64,000 bases of DNA from Trichobilharzia szidati. Taxonomy: Eukaryota; Platyhelminthes; Trematoda; Strigeidida; Schistosomatidae. This document shows positions 23,886 through 34,959 of this stretch, in pieces. The translations under genes were made by a program, and so were the position numbers. How positions within the stretch are numbered: the first letter of the stretch is position 1; each line of letters starts with the position of its first letter. The stretch is from NCBI GenBank assembly GCA_944472155.2, contig OX235279.1:175501868-175565867 (forward strand), given 5' to 3'. Under the pieces are notes generated by a model, which was not told the origin of the DNA, did not search any database, and was given only the letters and a program-made list of their open reading frames with translations.

Positions 23886-25329
23886 TATTGTTCATAATCA
23901 TTTCATCAATTATAATCACACGACTTCGAAACTTGAGTTTTATAGTCTTCTTTGTCCTCTCCTATTTGTCGTCGTTGGGGTAGTAGAATTTTCCAGATAT
24001 CTGGGTGGACAGGTGTTGAATCATTCCTATTACATGTACACGACCTGTGTGCCTGTTTTCAGATTTGCATGCTGCACAGCTGCTATATTTCTACAACACA
24101 CTCAAACAGAAATGTATTCACTGAATAAATATCCATACTATGAGGTTCAAGTTTCTAAGTTGTGTGATTATAACTGGCGCTATGATTATGAAGAACAAAT
24201 TGTATTTGAAACGTCATCCAGTAAATAATACTGTTTCACTCACTGTGTAAAATAAGTATATCTAATAAACAAATTGATAGTGGACTGAGAAGAACCTGTT
24301 TAATTATACATAAGTCAATCCGTTGTATTCTGGCACATCACATCAACAACCTGTTCAACTAAAATTTTGCTTTTTATTTTTATTATTTTTTTGAAAAACA
24401 TCATATTCCCTATGAAACCTAATATTTCCTTATGTAAGCATGAATTCTACTCATAATAATAGAAGCTCGATTGTTATTTTTATGCCCATAGCCTTGAAAA
24501 AAAGAAAAAAGAAAAATCCCCCAAAAAATAACAACTCTCATTCAATTATTTCTGTTTATCAGCAGATTTCGCTGTAAGGGATGAATATGTTAAAAAAAGA
24601 AGAAAGAGAAATTGAAAAATTCACGAACAAATTTTTGTTTAGAAATCTAATCACACAAACACACACACACACATCCCAATACCAGTTAGACAGTCATAGG
24701 CGAGAAATGAAATGCAGTTAGTTGTCTTGAGGATATACATTTCCCAATGGATTAAAATGAGAAATTCTATGATTCTCCTCTTGTTTCTCCCTCCCACCCC
24801 TAACTCCATCTTCTTGTTCTATTTGATTTCCCATTCAAATGATGAACACAGTAACTTCATACCGCCTTTTTTCTTTTTCCTCGTGTTAGACAGAAATCTC
24901 CCTAGGACATATAATTTTTAATAAGCAAGCGAGGTGAAATCGCCCTTGCTGACTGAGAGATGAATACAAAAATAGGAGAAAAAATAAAGGCAACATTTCC
25001 CTGACATTTTTAGACTTATTTCGTGTGTCAGCGAAAGTGTTGATAAGCCTAACTGCGATGAGATATTAATAAATATTATTTTTAGATAACAAGCCTCCTG
25101 GACAAAGTATGCATAAACATGTAAGAGAAGAAAGCGTATCTCTTATTATTATTATTATTTTTAATGCAGACATGACGGTTTAAATAATTTATTAAAACTG
25201 CCAGTAGTTGATAAGACAGATTTCGCCTACGAAAACAAAATAATTGAGATGTCATGCGAAAGTGAGTATATCAGAGCTGCTAGCGAATAATGATGATACA
25301 GCTCCATGACACTGGGTATCATTATTATT
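23886..25329. other. Intron 4 sequence, mostly unassigned
   Basis: 23886-24300 may be Penelope flanking sequence (gaaacgtcatccag word at 24209 also near 15791). A CA microsatellite lies at 24655-24674. The rest is AT-rich and unrecognised. Confidence 0.55.
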
Positions 25330-26507
25330 ATTATATTATTGTTCCCAAGGGATTCCTAGGGGAACATAGTGCTTCAACAGCTCTGTCCTGTTCCCTGCTG
25401 TCTCGTTTAGTTAGCTATCTCTCCATGTCATACTCAGACTTGTGTCCATCTTTTACTTTGCTACTCGGATACTACTCGTGCGATGACCCAGAGAGTGATT
25501 TCACTCAGTGGTATCGCGTCCATCTTCATTATCTTCTAAATATTTAGTAATCAATAGGTTCTTGGTTGGTTCGTTCGCAAAGTTTCTTACTGCTGATCAT
25601 TTCTGACCATTTGATGATCCTCAATAATGAACATAGTCAGCTGTTGATAAAAGTCGGTAACCTGTTGGAAATGCTTTTAACGGCGCGTGCAGCAACTCTC
25701 TGACTTCGGAGTGATGAAGGCCTGCCTTGCCTTTCCGATCCTGGTTTTGACATCTTCATCCATTCCACTTGCCTGCAGCCGAAACGATGTCTCCTAGATA
25801 ATTGGACAAAGTGAAGTCCATCAAATCCCTCGCGTTGATGGTGATTGGTGCTGGTCGCTGTCCATATCTGGGTATCTTCGTCACTTCCAACTTCTATGGG
25901 TTTATTTTGAAGTATTGTCTTCACTGCCTGCTTCTTCAGCCAGTTTATTGGTTTTCACCTGCAAGTCTTTGATTTTGTGTGACATTAGGCATAAATCATC
26001 CACCCGCGAAATCCAGATCTTCTGCAGTTTTCTTATCGATCCAGCTTATTCTTGAATTCTCACTCCCCACTCACTCTCTGACGCATAATCCAGTACACCA
26101 CAACTATGAATAGGTGATAATAGGCAGTCTAGCCTTCACTTCAGGGACTTCACTGATTTTTCAGTTTTGGATCACCTGACGCGTGCCATCGTCACATAGC
26201 TATGGTTGAAAGAGTCTGATAAAGATTTTTCGGCGCTGCACTCCGTAGTGTTGAAATAGTTCCCGAATACCTTCTCTGTCAACGCTGTCTGTCGAAGGTC
26301 TCTTCAAGGTCGATAAAGCTGAGGTTGATATTTGACTGCCATTCTATGCTCTGTTTGATGATGGTGATGACGCGTAGAGTTGCAATTCGATCTGCACATG
26401 ATTCGCTTTTCCTGAATGGCGCTTGTTCTGAGAGGAATTCTACATCCAGTGCATCATTTATCCTCTCCAGTATGAAATGGCTTAATATTTCGACTTCCCG
26501 GCCTTCA
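25330..26507 (-). mobile_element. RTE/SR2-like LINE portion A6
   Basis: The minus strand reads ILERINDALDVEFLSEQAPF and ADRIATLRVITIIKQSIEWQ, then INLSFIDLEETFD, which are RT motifs of this family, down to a 3' end with gttcccaagggattcctag. It meets a minus-strand hammerhead SINE at 26508. Confidence 0.85.
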
Positions 26508-26815
26508 GTAACTTGACTGCACTCAAAAGTTCTGCTTTTGTTGAAGGACTGATTTCCGATGGTAGACCTGTGGTCATTACTAGTATCCCAGGACGAGTTG
26601 GATAACGCCCCAGTTTCAGACTCTTCAGAAGCTCGCACCAACCAAGGTTCTAACCCCAAGACCTTCTGGTTACAAGGCGAGCTAGCTCGTAGACCAGTAA
26701 GCCACTGGGACCCTATCCAATGACCAGCCCATGAATTCCAACTTCTGCCAATTCATGACATAGCGCAACCGCTAGTCAATGTCTTCAGCCAGTATTTTAC
26801 CTCATGCCCGACCTG
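26508..26815 (-). mobile_element. Smα-like hammerhead SINE H1c, inverted
   Basis: Inverted tRNA-like head (gtagaccagtaagccactgg) and a decayed ribozyme region (minus-strand ctgaagagtctgaaactgg). Confidence 0.6.
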
Positions 26816-27399
26816 GAATGATTGTTATTGATTGTCTATACGACTTATAACTGAACTGTTTTTCATCATTATTGGCACTATAAGTAGCACTGACAACGTC
26901 CACAGAATTACGGCTCAGCAACACAGACAGTAAGATTTCCACGTGGTTGCTGTACAAATCCAGTGGAAAGTCTCCGCTAATTTACTTTCATCGTACCAAG
27001 TGAATCAGTTTGAAGTCTGCAAACAGCGTTAGTTATTAAAAGTAGTATACTTTTATCCGTATACACCATATCTTTCTGAATTGACAATTTTTCATCATAA
27101 AAAACACAAGCGGTGACACTTCTTTATTCTAAAGTACAAAACTTTCAGCTTTCTTTTCACTTAGACTGCAATATATTCAATCAACATCAGTACTAGTCAC
27201 TAACTTCGGGGTATCGATTACTGCTTATCCCATTTTCCTGACTAATTGACCATAAAAATTTGATTTTTTCGCCAAAAACACCAGAGGCAGGTTTGACTTA
27301 CGCAGAGAAAGGGAAGTTCAGAGTCACAGTAAAGATAATTATTTGTTCGATGAAATCTGATGCATAGAAAAGGAATGAAATTAAATTGAATTAGGAAAT

Positions 27400-28740
27400 A
27401 AGGAAAAATTCGCAGGATAATACGAGCTCGTTCTATCTCATGGATTCTCTTTAAATACCTAAATCCTAAACAATATCAAAATGTACCTCACAACGTTATT
27501 CGGACATACTTCTACCATAATGATGTCGAGTAATGCCTAGATAGAAAGTATAAGCGACGTAATTTCAAAGATGATGTAAGCAGACAAATTACTCAGTGCT
27601 GAAAAACTAACTACTTATAGTAGTTAGTAGCTAATCAATACACAAAGAAAAGCATGGTTAATTGAGTTCACAGAAGCCACTGCCATCAAAAGACTTTGAC
27701 CCGACCTATGCATACAGAACGAGAGTGTGACTAATCTCTCACTACCCTACCTGGTCACCATAATTGTTTTGTTCGTGTGCTCTTGTGTTTTTTGGTCTGT
27801 TACATAACACTCCACTCAATCTTGATTTTGATTTTGACTCACTGAGTTGAACTCACTGTTAAGGCTCCAAATCTACTAAATTAAATTTATTTTTATCTAT
27901 TTTGTATAATTTTACTTCACTATTCACCCCCACCCACCCTCCTGAACTCTCCACCATAATATGCATAAATTCACTCTGTTGTTCAATCGTGTATTTTGTC
28001 TCTAGTTCATTCTTGTTTCCAAGAGAAATCAGAACTCTGCACCCCTTTGTCTAATTTCTATACAAATAGTTGCTCTTTTTGAACACTGAATAATCTGTCT
28101 ACTTACATCATCTTTGAAATTATGTTGCTCATACTTTCTATCTAGGCATAACTCGACGTCACTATGGTAAAAGTATGTTCAAATGATGTTGCGACTTTGG
28201 AAACCTAATAGTGAGTTCATCTCAGTAAGTGAAAGTCAAAACGACCCAACAGAATAAAAAACAAAACCACACGAACAAACCAATTACAATTAGCAGGGTA
28301 GTGAGAGATTAGTCATGCTATCTTTCTGTAAGCAGATGTTGCATTGAAGCTTTTTGATAGTAATGCCTTCTGTGAACCAATGTTAGCATAGTTTTCTTTG
28401 TGTGTGTGTGTGTTGGGTGGGTGGGTTATTTTGAAAGCCTGACTAACTTCCTCTGTATGTCCAATGTCAGTTAGGTGTCTGGTAATTGCACTTGAGATTA
28501 CTTTGCTGCCTTTCAAATAGAGACTTTTAGGGATATGCTCAGAAAATATAGTAGACACTCTCCTCTTCCTATGTGGTGGATGCTGCAATTGCAAGTGAAC
28601 TGCTATTTGTATTTTGTCTCTAGTCCATCCCTGTTTCCAAGCAAAATATGAACACTACCCTCAATCCTTCGTCAAATTATACTTTTAACACTAAAAGTAA
28701 TCTGTCTAGTTACATTATCTTTGAAATTATGTTGCTTAAA
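27400..28740. mobile_element. Rearranged Penelope-like cluster P5 with inverted repeats
   Basis: A minus-strand GIY-YIG fragment (28313-28594: SEHIPKSLYLKG, ISSAITRHLTDIGHTEEVSQ) sits between copies of shared noncoding blocks. Text at 27440-27610 recurs inverted at 28080-28210, and 27660-27790 recurs inverted at 28255-28400 (shared actaatctctcactaccct). The 28012-28210 block also recurs directly at 28620-28744. Repeated terminal blocks are known for Penelope elements; the exact unit is unclear. Confidence 0.65.
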
Positions 28741-28744
28741 CTTA

Positions 28745-29665
28745 TGCGTCGGAAAGTGGGAAACGAGAAGACAGGGATATCCTGGACCGATGTCAAGAAC
28801 CTAGAAGAAGACCTGGATTTCGCGCGTGGATGATTTATGTTTGATGTCACACAAAATCGAAGAATTACAAGCGAAAACCGACAAACTGGTCGAAGTAGCA
28901 GCAAAGACAGGACTCCAGGTGAACGTAGACAAGGCGGAGGTTTTGAAAATAACCAACCAACAACAACAACAATAGCAGCAACATCCAGTGCCAATCACCA
29001 TCACCGGAAGGGATTTGAAACAGGTTACTTCATTCACTTATCTAGGGAGCATTGTTTCAACTACAAGAGGAACCGACGAGAATGCCAAATCGAGAATCGG
29101 AAAGGCGAGAAACACATTCATCAACCTGAAACCAATCTGGAAATCTTCGTCACTCAGCCTGCATCAACAACAAAATTCGGATTTTCAATACAAACGTCAA
29201 GTGAGTCAGTTCTTCTATACGGATCAGAAACTTGGCCAGTGTGTCACAAAGAATATTTCCAACAGCCTGTTGCAGACCTCTATCAACAACTGTCTTCGTT
29301 CTATACTGAAGATCAGATGGCCGGAAAGAATCACCAACAAGAAACTATGGGAACAAACAAAACAAGAACCAGTCGCCCAACAAATATGCAGGAGAAAGTG
29401 GAGATGGATTGGACACTCACTGAGGAAGCCACTGGGTGACATCGCGCGTCAGGCCATCACTCGAGTGGAACCCGAAAGGGAAGCAGCGAGTGGGAAATCC
29501 AAGGGTGGGTGACATGGAGGAGATCGTGTGAAGAACAGTTGAAACAGTATAGGCTAACATGGATGCAGGTGAAAAGTACAGCGGAAGACAGAAGCAAGTC
29601 GAGACGTGTAGTTGAAGCGCTATGTTCCACTAGGAACCCAAGGGAACAATGAGAATAATAATATA
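28745..29665 (+). mobile_element. RTE/SR2-like LINE 3' portion A7, nested in another repeat
   Basis: The plus strand reads VTSFTYLGSIVSTTRGTDEN, INNCLRSILKIRWPERITNK and RRKWRWIGHSLRKPLGD, ending at cccaagggaacaatgagaat. Its longest open stretch is 174 codons (28988-29512), better kept than most copies. The flanking repeat 28605-28744 continues at 29666-29790, so this element landed inside it. Confidence 0.88.
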
Positions 29666-29789
29666 CTTTCTATCTAGGCATAACTAGACGTCACCATGAA
29701 AGCAGTGTTTTCAAACAGTGTTGCTACTTGTATTTTGATATTGTTTAGGATGTAGACAGTTGAAAAGGATCCACAAAGTAGAACGAGCT

Positions 29790-30172
29790 CATATTACCCG
29801 GCAGATATGTTCATTCTTTCTGTGTTCATCAAACTAATAAAGCCAACCGAGTTGTATATATTTCATTTCTTCAAATGCTAATATATTTATTCCTTATACG
29901 AAGTTTCAGGCACCGTCACCTATATATGAAAAAGAACGTTGGTTACATTAACGCATATACCAGTGACATTTCTTAAATCTCATTATTATTATTATTATTG
30001 CTATTATTATTACTTTTACTATTATTATATTTATAAATATCACTCACTGCCTACGAATTATAAGGTGTCTTTTTCAAATTTTCTCATCTCTCTACACAAA
30101 TAAATAAATAAATAGACTGTAGTCTGATTAACCTTTTCTTCTTCTTCTTCTAACAATGATTTCCCTTAAAAG
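29790..30172. other. Intron 4 end, unassigned
   Basis: ATT and TTC simple repeats (29980-30030, 30134-30152) precede exon 5; the TTC run may serve as polypyrimidine tract. Confidence 0.6.
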
Positions 30173-30356
30173 CCAGATGGATGGAATGGTATAATACGTG
30201 ATTTAATCGATAATAGAGCTGATATGGCAGTGACTTCATTGAAAATCACACCGAATCGATCACAGCAAATTGAATTCAGTGTACCATTCCTGGAAACCGG
30301 TATAGCAGTTTCAGTAGCTTTACGTGAAGGCGCTATAGCGCCAACAGCTTTTCTAA
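30173..30356 (+). CDS. GluN2-like exon 5: end of S1, agonist-binding strand
   Basis: Acceptor cttaaaag and donor gtaagt frame 61 codons (residues 291-351) plus one base. The peptide PDGWNGIIRDL matches the WNGMIGE helix, ADMAVTSLKITPNRS matches the agonist-binding segment, and IEFSVPFLETGIAVSV leads to M1. In GluN2 this segment reads SLTINEER: Ser and Arg contact glutamate and are kept here (Ser312, Arg319), but the contacting Thr is Lys314 (codon 30242-30244). The arginine that holds the ligand alpha-carboxylate is therefore present. Confidence 0.95.
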
Positions 30357-30719
30357 GTAAGTTGTTATAATACCTTTTTTTCCCCTCTCTCTCTAAACAT
30401 TACATTATATTACTAAAAATGATATTATCAAATAAAGAGTGACTGAGTGTACGAAGGTGATTAATTTGCAGCAACTAGATGTCAGACAGACAGACAAATA
30501 TATTACATTACGAATGAAATGTACTTCTACGTAGATGTGCCAAAATATTACAGTAAATGATCTTTTATCCCAAGTTTTATAAAAATTTAATCTCTAGGTG
30601 AATCACTGACAGTTTTCTTGAACTGTTCAGTCAATCAGTTTATGCCAGTTTTTTTCTTTAACAGATATTTCATTTTTATAATACTTTTTTTTCAAGTATT
30701 GGTTTGTAGTGATTTGGTT

Positions 30720-30850
30720 GATTGGTTACAGGATTTCATCATGAGCTGACATTGGTTAGAGAACCATTGGAAAACCTGGTAGTACTGGACAGCTGTTTCG
30801 TCCGCCTAGTTCGGGACTCTTCATCAATACGCACCCACCACAGGGTAAAG
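30720..30850 (-). mobile_element. Smα-like hammerhead SINE H1d, inverted 3' part
   Basis: The minus strand reads gtattgatgaagagtcccga, ctaggcggacgaaacag and ctgtccagtactacc. Helix I (GTA/TAC), helix II and GAAA are present and the site GTC is kept, but the first core base is T instead of C. The tRNA-like head is missing. Confidence 0.7.
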
Positions 30851-31575
30851 ATTCAACAGAGGTTACTTCCTTCACTTATCCGGCTAGGAAGCATCATTTC
30901 AACTACAAGAATTTAGAACGGACGAGGATGTCAAGGCCAAACAGCCAACCAGCCAGCCAGAATCGGAAAGGCAAGATACGCACGCGCTCATCAACCTGAA
31001 ACCAGTTTGGAAATCTCTTGCACTCCACAGAATAAGGAACAAGATTCTCACTTTCAACACCAATGTCAAGTCGGTCAGTGCTTCTATATGGGTAGGAAAC
31101 TCGACCGGTGTGTCATGAAGAGGATTTCCAACAGCCTACTGCAGACTTTCATCAACAACTGCCTCCCCTGGCTCTATTCTGAAGATCAAACGACTCGCCA
31201 GAAAGAGTTAGGAACAAGAAACTCTATCTGTCTGTCTGGCTGGCTGGCTTGCAACGAACCAACAGGCAAGAGTTGATCGCTCGACGAATATGCAGGAGGA
31301 AGTGGAGATGGATGGATTGGGTATACATTAACGAAACCGTCGAATAACATCGCGCGCCAATCAAGCCATCAATCGAGTAAAATCCACATAGGAAGCGACG
31401 AGTGCGTCGTCAGTGCGAGGGTGACATGGAGGAGATCGTGTAAGGAAGAGATGAGAGATTATGGGCCATCGTGGAGCTAGTCAGCTGAAGAGGATGGCAG
31501 AAAACAGAAGAAAGTGGAGATGTGTAGTTGAAGCCCTATATTCCACTCGGAACCCAAGGGAATTATAATAATAAT
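30850..31575 (+). mobile_element. RTE/SR2-like LINE 3' portion A8
   Basis: It starts at TSFTYPARKHHFNYK-type sequence in shifting frames (acttccttcacttatccgg) and runs to cactcggaacccaagggaa plus a TAA tail. It lies in the intron between exons 5 and 6, in sense orientation, directly behind a minus-strand hammerhead SINE. Confidence 0.85.
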
Positions 31576-31843
31576 AAAGTTAACTTCTTAAAACAATTAT
31601 TTTTAAACCTGCTAACTATTTTCGTCTGTTCTGTTTTTATTTCTAATCAAGCATGACTTCTGAACTCCATTAAATGATTTTTTTCAGAATGTTTCTATGT
31701 TGACTTTAAAAACACTGAACCACTAATTTCAAAGCTGAGAGAGCGTAAACAGCCCAATAGGAGATCATATATTATTATTGAATTTTCATATGAAAAATTC
31801 GTATTTTCTACTCATATGCCGTTCTTTAACTCTTCTCCCACAG

Positions 31844-31969
31844 AACCATATGACTATCAATGTTGGTGCGTCATTTTAGTATTCAGTGTACATGCAACAG
31901 GTGCAGCACTTTACATTTATGAATGGTTTAGTCCAAATGGAATGAATCGTGGACGATCACCCGATCAAA
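31844..31969 (+). CDS. GluN2-like exon 6: transmembrane segment M1
   Basis: Acceptor tctcccacag and donor gtaagt bound this exon. With one base carried from exon 5 it encodes Lys352 to Gln393 and passes one base to exon 7. CWCVILVFSVHATGAALYIY is the hydrophobic M1 helix, followed by EWFSPNGMN, matching the EYFSP-x-G end of M1 in GluN2. The stretch after it (NRGRSPDQ) is the short cytosolic M1-M2 linker. Confidence 0.95.
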
Positions 31970-32149
31970 GTAAGTCTTAATTAACATTTTAACGATGATG
32001 AATGCCTGCTGAGAATAAACATCTGTCGTTAGGTACTGAAAGACAGATTGTCATACTTAAACCAATTTTCAAGAGTTGCTTTGTAGAGATCTGATTTATT
32101 TCAAGTTTTACCACAGAATGAAATCAGTTAGAGAACCATTGGAAACAAG

Positions 32150-32358
32150 CAGGGAGCTTTGATGATATTAGATAGCTGGAGGCAATCGGCAGGAAGCCTT
32201 GAACCTAGGTTTCTTGCTGGGTTCCTGCCGATTGCCTCCAACCATCTAGTATCATCAAATCAATGTGCACCATGATTGCGAGCTACCTAGAATGGTGGCC
32301 ACATTACAAGCTGACTGGTAGAATTCAGTCTGCACCAAAGAAAGGACTAGACACATCA
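32150..32358 (-). mobile_element. H2 SINE remnant with internal hairpin
   Basis: Inverted 5' region (cctagaatggtggccacatt, gaattcagtctgcacc) plus two opposed copies of the 3' end (32158-32195 and 32222-32259) that form a 38-base stem with about 26 bases between. Confidence 0.65.
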
Positions 32359-32359
32359 C

Positions 32360-32805
32360 ATTAGTTATTATTATTATTGTTCCCTTGGGTTTCTAGTGGA
32401 ACATAAAGCTTCAACTGCACGTCTCATCCTGCTTCTGTCTTCTGCTGTAATTTTCACTTGCATCCATGTTAGTCCATACTATTTCAACTCTTCTTCACAC
32501 CATCTCCTCCATGTCACCCACACTTGGACGTCCCACTCGGGTTCCACTCCAGTGATGGCCTGACGCGCGATGTCACCCAGCGGCCTCCTCAGCGAGTATC
32601 CAATACATCTCCATTTTCTCCTGCATATTTGTTGGGCGATTGGTTCTTGTTTTGTTTGTTCCCATAGTTTCTTGTTGGTTGTTGTTTCTTTCCGGCCATC
32701 TGATCTTGAGTATAGAACGAAGACAGTTGTTGATAAAGGTGTGCAACAGGCTGTTGGAAATATTCTTTGTGACCCGCCAAGTTTCTGATCCGTATAGTTA
32801 CTAGT
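32360..32805 (-). mobile_element. RTE/SR2-like LINE 3' end A9
   Basis: The inverted 3' end (gttcccttgggtttctagtgg) is followed by the inverted GHTLRK and SNSLLQTFINNCL coding region. The copy stops abruptly at 32805. Confidence 0.82.
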
Positions 32806-32814
32806 GTCAAATCA

Positions 32815-33115
32815 AAACAAGCAGGGAGTGCTGGACAGCTATTTTGTCCCTGTTTAGAACTCATAAGCACCACGCACCCAACTAGGTCTGGAACCCACGA
32901 CCTTCCGGTTACAAGTCAAGCTCGTAGGCTATTCAGCCAGTGACCAGTCCATGAATTCTCACTTCTACCAGATCGTGATGTTAGCGTGAATGGAACCAGC
33001 GAATGTCATCAGTGGCGAGTATTTGCCCTCAATGCCGGCCAGTAGGACTAGGACGAAACGGCTGTCCAGTACTGTCTGCTGGTTTTCAGTAGTTCACCAA
33101 CCGATATCAATCCGT
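32815..33115 (-). mobile_element. Smα-like hammerhead SINE H1e, inverted
   Basis: The minus strand carries the ttatgagttctaaac, gggacaaaatagctgtcc ribozyme remnant and the inverted tRNA-like head near 32890-32950. Core bases are mutated. Confidence 0.65.
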
Positions 33116-33124
33116 GATCAACAA

Positions 33125-33715
33125 TAATAATAATAATTTTTACTTTATTCCAAAAACAGTACTAATGACACAGCAAGGAATTTTCAGCATTAAGTAAAAT
33201 TTTGCATCTAATTCACTCAAAACGACAAAAAATAAACATTACATAATAATAATAATAATACAAAACGTTATTATAGCAGCTATGTAGAAATTACAGTATG
33301 CGATAAGGAGAAAAATATGCATAAAGTATAAAATTGTAGTAATAAAAGTAATAACAACTAAAATAAAAGTAGCAAAATTATAATTAAACGATAGAAAGGG
33401 TGACACCATAAAATTACAGAAAGAAGACTAATAAAGAGGTAAGAGGTGAGAAAATAGACTTAGGTCAAGTTTATATATATACATATATATTCCTATGACA
33501 AGTCCGTGTGTGATCAGAAAGAAGACTGATGAAAGGTTCGATTCACTTTGCTAATTACATAGTAACTTATGTGTTTCACGTCTGACAGTGTCTTCGTCAC
33601 ATAAAATACAGGCTAAATAGGGTATTTTAGAATTTTTGTACTTAATGGTGCGAGCATATAACTTCTTATATTGACTTCGCGTCCTACCTGATGAGGCTAA
33701 CCAGTTTCTTTTAGA
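33125..33715 (-). mobile_element. CR1/jockey-like LINE C3 fragment
   Basis: It shares the inverted 3' end (tttactttattccaaaaac) and a short coding stretch (inverted taagttacatgctcgcacc-like text near 33650) with C1 and C2, but the intervening sequence is replaced by AT-rich sequence. Confidence 0.6.
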
Positions 33716-34149
33716 ACCACACTATAAACTCAAGTTCGAAATTTATTCGTGATTTATACAAGCAACATACTTACATCTGAGGTTTCATTTGTTTGGGATT
33801 TCTAACATACTGTGTCAGAAAAGAGTCGTAGAGGTTAGAAAAAAGAAAGCTCGAGTGGGTGAACAAATACTTATGATAACGTTACTTGAAATCTAATATC
33901 ATAGCACAATGAAAGGGAACACATAACGGTGTTCTGAAAACTACTGACGCAAAAGTGCATAAGCGTTTGTTGCTGTGAAAGTAATAAACATATGGGCTGT
34001 ATAAAATCAAATAGAAAACTGCTTAACAGAGTCGATAAAATAGGGAAGAGAAGAAAAATGTACGAAGTTGGATTTTTTTAAAATTCATACACAACATAAA
34101 TATGAAATCACAACACTTTTCATTTCAAAACTCATTGGAAAAAATTCAA

Positions 34150-34940
34150 AATATTCATAGTGTTTCAGTTCCTCATCACACGATCTCCTCCATGTCACCC
34201 TTGGACGTCCCACTCGCCGCTTCACTTTGTTGTTGCTATCAAACCAAAAGCCCCCAAGGAAAGCACAAAGAAAATCGCCTTACCATATATAAAAGGCATC
34301 TCAGAAATCACTACAAGACTCTTCAAACCTTTAGGAATTGACGTCGTACACAAACCAACAAAGTCACTTCACTCAATTCTATGTCAACCAAAAGACTCAA
34401 CAGCGAAGGAAGATAAAACCAACATCATCTACAAAATAGATTGCATCAACTGCGAAAAACACTACATTGGCCAAAGTGGACGTCCCCTTCGTCTTCGTAT
34501 CCACGAACATAAGCTAGCTGTCAAAAGACATGATATCCACTCCCTCATATCACTACATACAGACAACCAAGGACATCAATTCGACTGGGACAACGTTCAA
34601 ATACTAGACAGAGGAAACAACAAGAATGCTAGAGAATTTTTAGAAGCTTGGCATTCCAGTGAATCATCAATCAATAGACACATCGAGATAGACAAAATTT
34701 ATCAACCGATAAGAAAGAAACGTCACACACAAAGGGTCAAAGTTCAAGCCAAAGAAACAATGAGTGACAATACAAGTAACCTAGAAGGTGTGAAAACAGA
34801 CAAAAACAACCAATCACGTCCAAGGTCGCCAGGAGAGATGATTAATAAACTCGTGGAGAAATCTAAAAGCTCACTTCAAATTGAAGTATGCGCTGAAGAT
34901 GTCACCCAGCAGGGTGATGAAAGCTTCTCAAATTAACTAT
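34150..34940 (+). mobile_element. Penelope-like element P6: second GIY-YIG lineage
   Basis: A 258-codon plus frame reads TTRLFKPLGIDVVHKPTKSL, IIYKIDCINCEKHYIGQSGR and PLRLRIHEHKLAVKRHD, then DNQGHQFDWDNVQILDRGNN. Its HYIGQSGR core and C-x2-C pair define a lineage different from the YIGRT copies. It interrupts the SR2-like element A10 and its 5' end carries a scrap of an inverted SR2-like tail (34155-34220). Confidence 0.9.
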
Positions 34941-34959
34941 CCAGCTCAGAGAACACAAC

